Shown: positions 44,023 through 54,902 of the stretch, piece by piece
Position numbering within the stretch: position 1 is the first letter of the stretch
Layout: the number at the start of each line of letters is the position of its first letter
Assembly (NCBI RefSeq): GCF_002847285.1
Contig: NZ_CP025407.1
Location: forward strand, 6,575,001 to 6,639,000
Direction of reading: 5' to 3'
From: Streptomyces sp. CMB-StM0423
GTDB lineage: Bacteria > Actinomycetota > Actinomycetes > Streptomycetales > Streptomycetaceae
Length of the DNA: 64,000 bases
Translations under genes and position numbers: made by a program
The notes under the pieces: model-generated
Databases searched by the model: none
Told to the model about the DNA's origin: nothing
What the model saw: the letters and a program-made list of their open reading frames with translations, nothing else

Positions 44023-44055
44023 AACGGCCCGCAGGCACTGCGCCTGCGGGCCGTT
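44023..44055 (+). terminator. Terminator after the TerD/FtsK-like gene
   Basis: A perfect 14-bp stem (44023-44036 with 44042-44055) closes a 5-nt loop and ends in a short T-containing tail. Confidence 0.82.
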
Positions 44056-44111
44056 CCGCGTACCGCATATCCCGGCCTGTATGGGCTCTGACCTGCGTAC
44101 TTGATCGGAAC

Positions 44112-44139
44112 TTTGCCATGGCTTGGCTTGTTCTATACA
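44112..44139 (+). promoter_or_regulatory. Candidate terC promoter
   Basis: TTTGCC (44112-44117), a 16-nt spacer and TATACA (44134-44139) in an AT-richer patch give a likely start near 44146 and a leader of about 87 nt. Confidence 0.5.
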
Positions 44140-44232
44140 GTCGACGGTTGGGGGTGAGCTTCCAGTTCCACGAGTGGAAGGCACGCCCGGCAACCATCAC
44201 GCTGAACATGCCGGACTTGCCGCGGAGGACGA

Positions 44233-45240
44233 GTGGACGTATCGCTGACCCTGTGGGTGCTCACGATCGTGGGCCTGTGTGCCCTGATCGGCACCGACTT
44301 CTTCGTCGGCCGGAAGCCCCATGAGGTGACGCTCAAGGAGGCGGGCACCTGGACGATCATCTGGATCGTCCTCGCCGGACTCTTCGGCATCGGGCTGCTG
44401 ATCTGGGGCGACGGCCAGGCGTCCGGTGAGTTCTTCGCCGGCTACGTCACGGAGAAGTCGCTGAGCGTCGACAACCTCTTCATCTTCGTGATCATCATGA
44501 GCAAGTTCGCGGTGCCGCCGCAGTACCAGGCCCGGGTGCTCATGGTCGGCGTCCTCATCGCGCTGGTGATGCGCGCGGCCTTCATCGCCGCGGGTGCCGC
44601 GCTGATCGCGTCCTTCTCCTGGGTGTTCTACATCTTCGGTGCGTTCCTCATCTACACCGCCTGGAAGCTGATCCAGGAGGCCAAGGGCGACGACGAGGAA
44701 GAGGAGTGGGAGGAGAACCGGCTGCTCAAGATGGTCGAGCGCCGCTTCGCCGCCACCGACAAGTACCACGGCACGAAGCTGTTCATCACCGAGAACGGCA
44801 AGCGGCTGATGACGCCGATGCTGATCGTCATGCTGGCGATCGGCACGACGGACCTGCTCTTCGCGCTGGACTCCATCCCCGCGATCTTCGGCCTCACCCA
44901 GGACCCGTACATCGTGTTCACGGCCAACGCCTTCGCGCTGATGGGCCTGCGGCAGCTCTACTTCCTGATCGGCGGTCTGCTCAAGAAGCTGGTCCACCTC
45001 TCGTACGGGCTGTCGGCCATCCTCGCCTTCATCGGCGTGAAGCTGGTGCTCCACGCCCTGCACGAGTCCGGGGTGCACGTCCCCGAGATCAGCACGGCGA
45101 TCTCGCTGAGCGTGATCGGCGGCGTCCTGGTCATCACGACGATCACGAGCCTGCGGGCCTCGCGCCGCCTGGAGGCGGAGCAGAAGGACAAGGAAGAGGA
45201 GCCCGCGGAGGCCGGTCGTCCGGGCGCGGGCGACGACTGA
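44233..45240 (+). CDS. terC: TerC-family integral membrane protein
   Basis: The 335-residue protein has about nine membrane spans and the TerC hallmarks: FFAGYVTEKSLSVDNLFIFV near residue 70-90 and TTDLLFALDSIPAIFGLTQD near 195-215, each with conserved Asp residues inside the membrane. TerC proteins are linked to tellurite resistance and, more recently, to manganese export and metalation of exported proteins. A highly charged loop DDEEEEWEENRL joins the halves. GTG 44233 has GGAGGA 3-4 nt upstream of the spacer. Two strong hairpins follow. Confidence 0.94.
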   Translation: MDVSLTLWVLTIVGLCALIGTDFFVGRKPHEVTLKEAGTWTIIWIVLAGLFGIGLLIWGDGQASGEFFAGYVTEKSLSVDNLFIFVIIMSKFAVPPQYQARVLMVGVLIALVMRAAFIAAGAALIASFSWVFYIFGAFLIYTAWKLIQEAKGDDEEEEWEENRLLKMVERRFAATDKYHGTKLFITENGKRLMTPMLIVMLAIGTTDLLFALDSIPAIFGLTQDPYIVFTANAFALMGLRQLYFLIGGLLKKLVHLSYGLSAILAFIGVKLVLHALHESGVHVPEISTAISLSVIGGVLVITTITSLRASRRLEAEQKDKEEEPAEAGRPGAGDD

Positions 45241-45248
45241 CGAAGACC

Positions 45249-45293
45249 CTCTGCGTGCCCGGCCCGGAGGGCGTCCGGGCCGGGCACGCGGAG
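45249..45293 (+). terminator. terC terminator 1
   Basis: A 20-bp stem with a single G-T pair (45249-45268 with 45274-45293) and a 5-nt loop begins 9 nt after the terC stop. Confidence 0.88.
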
Positions 45294-45314
45294 TCCGCCC
45301 GGTTCAACGGGCAG

Positions 45315-45347
45315 CGGAAGCCGCCGTCCGCCGGACGGCGGCTTCCG
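45315..45347. terminator. terC/MBL terminator 2
   Basis: A 15-bp perfect stem (45315-45329 with 45333-45347) lies just before the convergent MBL gene end, likely serving that strand or both. Confidence 0.85.
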
Positions 45348-45350
45348 CGT

Positions 45351-46007
45351 TCACCAGCCGCGTTCGCGCCACTCCGCCAGGTGCGGGCGTTCCGCGCCCA
45401 GGGTGGTGTCGTCGCCGTGGCCCGGGTAGACCCAGGTCTCGTCGGGGAGTTCGGCGAAGATCCTGGTCTCCACGTCGTGCAGGAGGGACCGGAAGCGTTC
45501 CGGGTCGCCCCAGGTGTTGCCCACGCCGCCCGGGAAGAGGCAGTCGCCCGTGAAGACGTGGGGGTGGCCGTGCGGGTCGTCGTAGACCAGGGCGATGGAG
45601 CCCGGGGTGTGGCCGACGAGGTGGCGGGCGGTGAGGGGGATGCGGCCCACCGTGATCGTGTCGCCGTCGTCCACGAGGACGTCCGTGGGGACGTCGATGT
45701 CGGCGGCGTCCGCGCGGCCCGCGTAGGTGCGGGCGCCCGTGGCCGCGACGACCGGGGCCAGGGCCTGCCAGTGGTCGCCGTGGCCGTGGGTGGTGACGGC
45801 GGAGGTGATGCCGTCGCGGCCGATGAGGGTGAGCAGCGTGTGGGGCTCGTTCGCGGCGTCGATCAGCAACTGCTCGTCCGTCGCGCGGCAGCGCAGCAGA
45901 TAGGCGTTGTTGTTCATCGGCCCGACGGCGACCTTGGAGATCATCAGGTCCGTCAGCTCGTGTACGTCGGCGGCGCCGCCGACGGTGACCTTGCCCGTGT
46001 ACGACAT
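45351..46007 (-). CDS. MBL-fold metallo-hydrolase
   Basis: The 218-residue protein has the metallo-beta-lactamase-fold metal site THGHGDHW (74-79), His in RHLVGHTPGS, Asp in VFTGDCLFPGG and the final His in VYPGHGDDT. This resembles glyoxalase II-type thioester hydrolases. It follows a mycothiol-dependent isomerase-family gene by only 12 nt, so the pair may process mycothiol conjugates. Its GAGAGG ribosome site overlaps the stop of that upstream gene. Confidence 0.9.
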   Translation of the reverse strand: MSYTGKVTVGGAADVHELTDLMISKVAVGPMNNNAYLLRCRATDEQLLIDAANEPHTLLTLIGRDGITSAVTTHGHGDHWQALAPVVAATGARTYAGRADAADIDVPTDVLVDDGDTITVGRIPLTARHLVGHTPGSIALVYDDPHGHPHVFTGDCLFPGGVGNTWGDPERFRSLLHDVETRIFAELPDETWVYPGHGDDTTLGAERPHLAEWRERGW

Positions 46008-46019
46008 GGGGCCAGCCTC

Positions 46020-46742
46020 TCAGAGCGGGGGCAGGGTCGGCAGCGCGGCGCCGTCCTCGGTGCGTACGCCCGTGCCCGTGGTGCGGCCGGCGAGCCAGCC
46101 CATCAGGGCGTACGGGGCGCCGGTGACCCGCACCGGATCACCGCCGGACGGCGGGGCGCCGGTGGTCCAGGTGCTGCCGCCGGGAGCGGAGAGTGACAGG
46201 GACGTCACCTGTTCGTTGCCCGCGAAGCGGGCGGTGAGGAAGTCGATCTCCCGGATCACGAACTCCTCGGGGAGCTGGTCCAGGGTGTAGCCGGCGTCCA
46301 GGTCCACGTGGTGCAGCTCCACCTCCACCAGCCGCCGGAAGGGGATCCGGGCCATGACATCCGTCACGCCGTTGCGCAGCTCGCAGCCGGCCGCCCAGCC
46401 GTCCGCCGGGATGTCCGCCGCCGTCTGCGCCAGCCGGTCCGCCGTCGCCCGTACGTCGTCGAGCTGCTCGGCCAGCGGGCGGGGGGCGCCGGCCTCGATG
46501 TCGGCGTCGCGGGCTTCCGCGTTCGCGTACATGGGGCGGCCGGAGAGCACGTTGACCAGGGCGTCGGCGTTGCGGGCGAGGTGGGCGAGCACGTGGCCGC
46601 GGGTCCAGCCGGGCAGCGCGCTCGGCGCCCGTACCGCGTCGTCCCCGAGGCGGGCGGCGCCGGCGAGGAGGCTGTCGGTGGCGGCTCGTAGGGTGGCCAT
46701 GTCGCGTACGGGGTCGTACGTGCGACCTGCGCTTTCTGTCAT
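46020..46742 (-). CDS. Maleylpyruvate isomerase-family mycothiol-dependent enzyme
   Basis: The 240-residue protein matches the actinobacterial mycothiol-dependent DinB-like family. ATDSLLAGAARLGDDAVRAP and LPGWTRGHVLAHLARNADAL supply the first metal His, and RRLVEVELHHVDLDAGYTLD the Glu/His pair. The C-terminus has the SCP2-like LSLSAPGGSTW and VTGAPYALMGWLAGRTTG. It is first in a two-gene operon with the MBL hydrolase. The exact thiol-transfer substrate is unknown. Confidence 0.9.
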   Translation of the reverse strand: MTESAGRTYDPVRDMATLRAATDSLLAGAARLGDDAVRAPSALPGWTRGHVLAHLARNADALVNVLSGRPMYANAEARDADIEAGAPRPLAEQLDDVRATADRLAQTAADIPADGWAAGCELRNGVTDVMARIPFRRLVEVELHHVDLDAGYTLDQLPEEFVIREIDFLTARFAGNEQVTSLSLSAPGGSTWTTGAPPSGGDPVRVTGAPYALMGWLAGRTTGTGVRTEDGAALPTLPPL

Positions 46743-46857
46743 CGGATCCCCTGGAGGCGAGCGGGTGGGAATGCTGGGCCGGAAGTCGTTGTCAGACCCA
46801 GACGTTAGCGTGTGGCTCGAAGGGAGAAAGCTGCGGACAGCTCCGCCGCCATCCCCA

Positions 46858-46863
46858 TACGCT
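46858..46863 (+). promoter_or_regulatory. Candidate -10 of the uvrA promoter
   Basis: TACGCT (46858-46863) with CGGACA at 46834-46839 (18-nt spacer) would start transcription near 46870, leaving a leader of about 55 nt. A TTGACA at 46863-46868 overlaps it but lacks a good -10. Confidence 0.4.
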
Positions 46864-46924
46864 TGACAAGGGGTGCCGCCCGCCCGGACGGTCCCCGCCG
46901 CTCATCAAGAAAGGTCCGACCGGC

Positions 46925-49909
<2,985 letters not shown>

Positions 49910-50322
49910 GGGCGGTCCGGAGCCCGGCTGCGACCGAGGGTTCGGCCGGGCGTACGGCTGAGCGTCGCTCGGCTGCGCGGCCGAGGGCGGTCCGGCGTGC
50001 GGCCGGCTGCCGTCGGCCCCGCGTCACCCTGTGCCAGCCGTGATATACGCGCCCGTGCGGCCACCGAGTGGTCCACACGGACCTCTACGGCCGTCCGCCA
50101 CCCGTGCGGACCACGAACCGCGGGCCTGTCTTGTCGACACGCCGCGAACCCCGTCCCACCTGGTAGGGATCTTCCTGACACGATCTCAAATGACGGACCG
50201 GCGGCGGCAATTGTTCGGGCGGAGTTTGCGCGCGCCCTCTGGTGTAGACCACTCTCCACTGCCAGGCTGTGGCCCGCCGTGCGCAAGAAGCGTGCGTTCC
50301 CGTGTCGTTCCAAGGAGAAAAC
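49910..50322. other. Intergenic region between uvrA and the phosphodiester glycosidase gene
   Basis: This 413-bp gap holds a weak hairpin near the uvrA end (GCCCGGC/GCCGGGC, 49922-49951), two copies of GAGGGCGGTCCGG about 75 bp apart, and a DasR-like site at 50238-50253. No credible gene was seen. Confidence 0.6.
50238..50253. promoter_or_regulatory. DasR-like operator (dre)
   Basis: TCTGGTGTAGACCACT matches the recalled dre consensus ACTGGTCTAGACCACT at 14 of 16 positions, keeping both TGGT and ACCA half sites. It lies 70 bp before the start of a gene encoding an N-acetylglucosamine-phosphodiester glycosidase-like domain, which suits a GlcNAc-responsive repressor. Confidence 0.6.
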
Positions 50323-53300
50323 GTGCTCAGAGCGGGAGTACGCAGTAAACCCTTCCGACCCAGGGCCGTCGCGGCAGCGGCGGCTTCCTTGTTGCTCCTC
50401 GGCGCCCCCGCGGCCGTCGGCCAGGAGCGGCCCGCCGCCGCGACCGGCGCCGCCGGCGCGGTGTCCGTACCCGCGGGCGAAGGCATGGACATCGCCTCCG
50501 TCTCCCGGCCCGTCGCCCCCGGCATGGAACTGACCTCCTTCGAGCGGCTGGAGACCGACAAGTGGCTCAAGGCCGACGCGCTCAGCGTCGACCTGGGGGC
50601 CGGCACCCGCGTCGACTACCTCGGCGGCAAGGTCTCCGAACGCGCCCCCGTGTCCAAGCTCGCCGCCGAGCACGACCCCGGTCCCGGCCGCACCACCGTG
50701 GCCGCCATCAACGCCGACTTCTTCGACATCAACGAGACCGGCGCCCCCCTCGGCCCCGGCGTCGAGGAGGGCCGCCCGACACACTCGCCCGCGCCCGGCG
50801 TCTCCGAGGCGGTCGGCGTCGGCCCCGACCAGGCGGGCCGCGTGCTCGACCTCTACTTCGACGGCACCCTCACCCTCCCCGACGGCGAACACCCCCTCGG
50901 CGGCCACAACGCCGCCAACGTCCCCGCGGACGGCATCGGCGCGTACAACGCCCAGTGGGGCAAGGCCGACCGCGCCATGACCGTCGACGGCGCCACCGAG
51001 GTCACCGAGGTCGCCCTGCGGGACGGCAAGGTCGCCGAGGTGACCACCGGGCCCGGGAAGGGCCCGATAGCCGAAGGCACCACGGTGCTCGTCGGCCGCG
51101 ACACCGGCGCCAAGCTCCTCGCCCAACTGCAAGCGGGCGACGCGGTGCAGGTGGAGTACGACGTCCGCACCGACGACGGCGGCCCCGTGCCCCGCACCGC
51201 GGTCGGTGGCCGCGGCGTCCTGGTCGAGGACGGCGTACCGCAGAACTGGGAGGGCCGGCCGAACAACACCGCCGCCCCCCGCACCGCGGTCGGCTTCTCC
51301 AAGGACGGCGGCACCATGCACGTGCTGACCGTCGACGGCCGCCAGGCGGACGCCGGCGGCGTCACGCTCACGCAGTTGGCGAAGATGATGGACGCCCTCG
51401 GCGCGTACGACGCGCTGAACCTCGACGGCGGCGGCTCCTCCACCCTCGTCGCCCGCGCGCCCGGCTCCGACGAGCGGTTCGTGGAGAACTCCCCGTCCGA
51501 CGGCGAGGAGCGGGAGGTGCCCAACGGCCTGGCGTTCACCGCCCCCGGCGGCAGCGGCCGGCTCAAGGACTTCCGCGTCACCACCGTCGCGGAGCCCGCG
51601 CTCGCGCCCGGCGTCGACCCGGTGCCCGGCGGCCACCCCGACCGCGTCTTCCCCGGCCTGACCCGCGAACTCGATGCCGCCGGCTACGACGAGACGTACG
51701 GCCCCGCGCCCGGCCGCCCGTCGTGGTCCAGCAACCGCGGCGACGTCGGCAGCGTCGACGGCGACGGTACGTTCACCGCCCGCCGCGGCGGCACCGCGAA
51801 GGTCACCGCCCGGCGCGGCGGCGCGTCCGGGAGCGTCGAACTGACCGTCCTGGACAAGCTGGAGCGCATCACGCCCACCAGCGAGCGCGTCGGCCTGGCC
51901 GACCCCGGGGACGCGGCGGCCTTCGGCATCGTCGGCCGCGACGCCCACGGCGCCAGCGCCCCCGTCGACCCCGCCGACGTACGCCTCGACTACGACCGCG
52001 CGCTGTTCGACATTGCCCCGGACGAGCGCAGCGGCGGCTTCGCCGTACGGGCCCGTACCACCGAGCCGACGGCCTCCGGCGTGCTCAAGGCGACCGTGCA
52101 GGGGAAGGTCACGCACGTCGCGCTGACCGTCGGGCTCACCGAAGGCGTGCTGGCGGACTTCGGGAACGCGGCCGACTGGAAGTTCTCCACCGCGCGCGCC
52201 ACCGGCTCGCTCGCCCCCGAGCCCGCGGGCCACGCGGGCGCAGGGATGAAGATCACGTACGACTTCTCCCAGTCCACCGCCACCCGCGCCGCGTACGTCA
52301 CGCCGCCGCAGCGCATCGAGATCCCGGGCCAGCCGCTGAGCTTCGGGCTGTGGATCAAGGGCGACGGCAAGGGCGCCTGGCCCTCGCTGCAGCTCAAGGA
52401 CGGCGCGGGCGCCGACCTGATACTCCGGGGCGACTACGTCACCTGGCAGGGCTGGAAGCAGGTGGTCTTCCAGGTGCCGGAGGGCACGCAGTACCCGCTG
52501 TCGGTCTTCCGCTTCTATCTCGCGGAGGCCAAGCCCGCCAGCCAGTACAGCAGCGAGGTCGTCATCGACGAGCTGACCGCGCAGAGCCCGCCCGAGGTCG
52601 ACCTGCCGCGCACGGCGGCGCACCGCGACCCGCTGATCGACTCCGGTGCCGAGACGGCCGGCCGGGACTGGCGGTACGCGGTGATGTCCGACGCGCAGTT
52701 CGTCGCCCGCGAGCCGGACAGCGCGCTCGTCCGGCAGACCCGGCGCACGCTGGAGGAGATCAGGGCGGCCCGGCCGGACTTCCTCGTCATCAACGGCGAC
52801 CTGGTCGACGAGGGTTCGCCCGCGGACCTGAAGTTCGCCCGGGGGATACTGGAGGAGGAGCTGGGCGACGCCGTGCCCTGGTACTACGTGCCGGGCAACC
52901 ACGAGGTGATGGGCGGCTCCGTCGCCAACTTCGTCGCCGAATTCGGCCCCGCGCAGCGGACGTTCGACCACAAGGGCACCCGCTTCGTGACCCTCGACAC
53001 CTCCTCGCTGACCCTCCGCGGCGGCGGCTACCCGCAGATCGCGGAGCTGAAGCGGCAGTTGGAGGGGGCGGCGGAGGACCCGTCGGTGCGTTCGGTGACC
53101 GTGATCCAGCACGTTCCGCCGCGCGACCCGACCGCGCAGCGCGCCAGCCAGCTCAGCGACCGCAAGGAGGCGCGGGTGCTGGAGGACTGGCTGGCGGACT
53201 TCCGGGCCGGTACGGGCAAGGGCGCGGCCTTCGTCGGCGGGCACGTCGGCACGTTCCACGCCGAGCACGTCGACGGGGTGCCGTACCTGATCAACGGCAA

Positions 53301-53751
53301 CTCCGGGAAGGCCCCGGCCACCCCGCCCGGCGAGGGCGGGTTCTCCGGCTGGTCGCTGATCGGCGTCGACCAGGTGCCGCCCGGTGAACAGGACCAGGCG
53401 CGGAACACACCGTACCGCGGGCTGCCCGACTGGGTGTCCGTGCAGACCAGGCCGCACGTGGACGGGCTGGCGGTGACCGCGCCCGAGGAGGTCCGCGTCG
53501 GCCGCTCGGCGGCGGCCTCGGCTTCGGTCGCGCAGGGCGCGCGGCAGGTGCCGGTGGCCTGGCCGGTCAGCGCGGACTGGTCCGGTACGGACCGGCTGCA
53601 CATCGGCCCGCCGCGGGAGGCGGACCGGATTGACATCGCGGCGTACGACCCGGCCACCGGCGAGGTGACGGGGCTGCGGCCGGGGACGGTCACGCTGACG
53701 GTGACGGTCAACGGCGTCACGCAGGGCGACCGGGTCACGGTCACCCGCTGA
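50323..53751 (+). CDS. Secreted multidomain phosphodiester glycosidase / metallophosphatase-like protein
   Basis: The 1142-residue protein has a signal peptide (about 1-33). Next is an NAGPA-type phosphodiester glycosidase domain (about 90-405) with AAINADFFDIN and ALNLDGGGSSTLVAR (Asp368), then a Big_2-like Ig domain (about 470-515) and a beta-sandwich module (about 610-760). A calcineurin-like phosphoesterase follows (about 783-1000) with SDAQF (Asp790, Gln792), NGDLVD (Asp826), GNHE (His860), QHVPP (His930) and GGHVGTFH (His974). A second Big_2-like domain ends it. The usual DxH and GHxH motifs are altered. GTG 50323 has AAGGAG about 6 nt upstream. It probably trims phosphodiester-linked sugars from wall polymers. 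Confidence 0.87.
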   Translation: MLRAGVRSKPFRPRAVAAAAASLLLLGAPAAVGQERPAAATGAAGAVSVPAGEGMDIASVSRPVAPGMELTSFERLETDKWLKADALSVDLGAGTRVDYLGGKVSERAPVSKLAAEHDPGPGRTTVAAINADFFDINETGAPLGPGVEEGRPTHSPAPGVSEAVGVGPDQAGRVLDLYFDGTLTLPDGEHPLGGHNAANVPADGIGAYNAQWGKADRAMTVDGATEVTEVALRDGKVAEVTTGPGKGPIAEGTTVLVGRDTGAKLLAQLQAGDAVQVEYDVRTDDGGPVPRTAVGGRGVLVEDGVPQNWEGRPNNTAAPRTAVGFSKDGGTMHVLTVDGRQADAGGVTLTQLAKMMDALGAYDALNLDGGGSSTLVARAPGSDERFVENSPSDGEEREVPNGLAFTAPGGSGRLKDFRVTTVAEPALAPGVDPVPGGHPDRVFPGLTRELDAAGYDETYGPAPGRPSWSSNRGDVGSVDGDGTFTARRGGTAKVTARRGGASGSVELTVLDKLERITPTSERVGLADPGDAAAFGIVGRDAHGASAPVDPADVRLDYDRALFDIAPDERSGGFAVRARTTEPTASGVLKATVQGKVTHVALTVGLTEGVLADFGNAADWKFSTARATGSLAPEPAGHAGAGMKITYDFSQSTATRAAYVTPPQRIEIPGQPLSFGLWIKGDGKGAWPSLQLKDGAGADLILRGDYVTWQGWKQVVFQVPEGTQYPLSVFRFYLAEAKPASQYSSEVVIDELTAQSPPEVDLPRTAAHRDPLIDSGAETAGRDWRYAVMSDAQFVAREPDSALVRQTRRTLEEIRAARPDFLVINGDLVDEGSPADLKFARGILEEELGDAVPWYYVPGNHEVMGGSVANFVAEFGPAQRTFDHKGTRFVTLDTSSLTLRGGGYPQIAELKRQLEGAAEDPSVRSVTVIQHVPPRDPTAQRASQLSDRKEARVLEDWLADFRAGTGKGAAFVGGHVGTFHAEHVDGVPYLINGNSGKAPATPPGEGGFSGWSLIGVDQVPPGEQDQARNTPYRGLPDWVSVQTRPHVDGLAVTAPEEVRVGRSAAASASVAQGARQVPVAWPVSADWSGTDRLHIGPPREADRIDIAAYDPATGEVTGLRPGTVTLTVTVNGVTQGDRVTVTR

Positions 53752-53759
53752 CGGGGAGG

Positions 53760-53793
53760 GCGGTCGCGGGGTCCCGCGGGACCCCGCGACCGC
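53760..53793. terminator. Bidirectional terminator, 34-bp perfect palindrome
   Basis: The two 17-nt halves are exact reverse complements. The palindrome lies between the stops of the convergent glycosidase and PfkB kinase genes. Confidence 0.88.
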
Positions 53794-53804
53794 ACCGCCG
53801 CGGT

Positions 53805-54749
53805 TCAGCCGTCCGCGAACTCCGCCAGCTCCGCCGCGTACGGCGGCTCGGCGCCCGCGCGTGAGCAGGTGATCGCCGCGGCCCGGGCGGCGTGGCCGAG
53901 CGCGGCGCGCCAGCCGGCGGGGTCGAGGCCGGCCAGGGCGCCGGGAGTGAGGGCGTCGTGGGCGTCGAACCAGTGCAGCAGCGCCGCGTTGACGGTGTCG
54001 CCGGCGCCGATGGTGTCGACCACGTCCACCGGCGGCGCCGCCACGTCGTACCGCTCCAGGCCCTGCGCGACCACCGCGGTCAGCCCCTCGCCGCCGCGCG
54101 TCAGCACCGCCGCCCGCGGCCCGGCTGCCAGCCACTCCGGCAGCGCCTCGGCCCACGGCCGCCCGCCGGCGAGCCACTGCGCGTCCTCCACCGACAGCTT
54201 CAGCAGCGCCACGTCCGGCAGCCAGGCCAGGAAGCGGGCGCGGTAGGCGTCGGCGTCGTCGATCAGCCCGGCCCTGATGTTCGGGTCGAGGAGGGTGAAC
54301 AGCCCGTCCGCGGCGGCCCTCTTGAGCAGCGTCTCGTACGCGGTCGCCCCCGGCTCCAGCACCAGCGAGCACGTACCCACCGCCAGCGCCCGGGCCTTCG
54401 GGGGCAGCGCGTCCGGCGCCCGGAACAGCCGGTCGGCGGTGCCCTCGGCGTAGAAGCGGAACCCGGCGGACCCGTCCGGGCTGACGTCGGCGACGGCCAG
54501 CGTCGTGGGCTCCGCACCCCGCTGGACGAGCCCGGTCGCCACCCCCGCCGCGTCGAGCCCGGCCATCAGCGCCGCCCCGAAGGCGTCCGTGGAGACCCGC
54601 GAGGCGAACGCGATGTCCGCGCCGAGCCGGCCCAGCGCCACCGCCGTGTTGTACGGCCCGCCGCCCCGCACCGGCCGCAGCGCGGGGAGCACCCCGTCGC
54701 CCCCGGCCGGCACGAGATCGATCAGAGCCTCACCACCAACCACGATCAT
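53805..54749 (-). CDS. PfkB-family carbohydrate kinase (fructokinase-like)
   Basis: The 314-residue protein has the ribokinase fold: IVVGGEALIDLVPAGGD, RGGGPYNTAVALGRLGADIA for the sugar pocket, and DTIGAGDTVNAALLHWF with the catalytic Asp. The GGGPYN opening resembles fructokinases. It stands alone; a hexose substrate is likely but unproven. TACGCT lies 6 nt before ATG 54749, implying a leaderless mRNA; it is divergent from uvrC. Confidence 0.9.
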   Translation of the reverse strand: MIVVGGEALIDLVPAGGDGVLPALRPVRGGGPYNTAVALGRLGADIAFASRVSTDAFGAALMAGLDAAGVATGLVQRGAEPTTLAVADVSPDGSAGFRFYAEGTADRLFRAPDALPPKARALAVGTCSLVLEPGATAYETLLKRAAADGLFTLLDPNIRAGLIDDADAYRARFLAWLPDVALLKLSVEDAQWLAGGRPWAEALPEWLAAGPRAAVLTRGGEGLTAVVAQGLERYDVAAPPVDVVDTIGAGDTVNAALLHWFDAHDALTPGALAGLDPAGWRAALGHAARAAAITCSRAGAEPPYAAELAEFADG

Positions 54750-54755
54750 GTGCCC

Positions 54756-54761
54756 AGCGTA
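54756..54761 (-). promoter_or_regulatory. -10 box for leaderless PfkB kinase mRNA
   Basis: On the minus strand TACGCT ends 6 nt before ATG 54749. Confidence 0.6.
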
Positions 54762-54889
54762 CGGTCCGACCGCCGCCCACAGGCCCCCGGAAGGCAACAC
54801 GGGCACGCCCCGGCGACCATACGGTCACCGGACTGTCGCGGGCTCGGTACACGGGTGTGGACGGACGGGTCGGCGTCAGTGGTCGACAG

Positions 54890-54895
54890 TAGGGT
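54890..54895 (+). promoter_or_regulatory. -10 box for leaderless uvrC mRNA
   Basis: TAGGGT ends 7 nt before ATG 54903. Confidence 0.55.
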
Positions 54896-54902
54896 GGGAA
54901 CC

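Noticed and set aside
46863..46868. TTGACA as the -35 of uvrA
   Set aside because: At 17-18 nt downstream only GACGGT-like sequence is found, without the TA of a -10 box; the overlapping TACGCT is a better -10.
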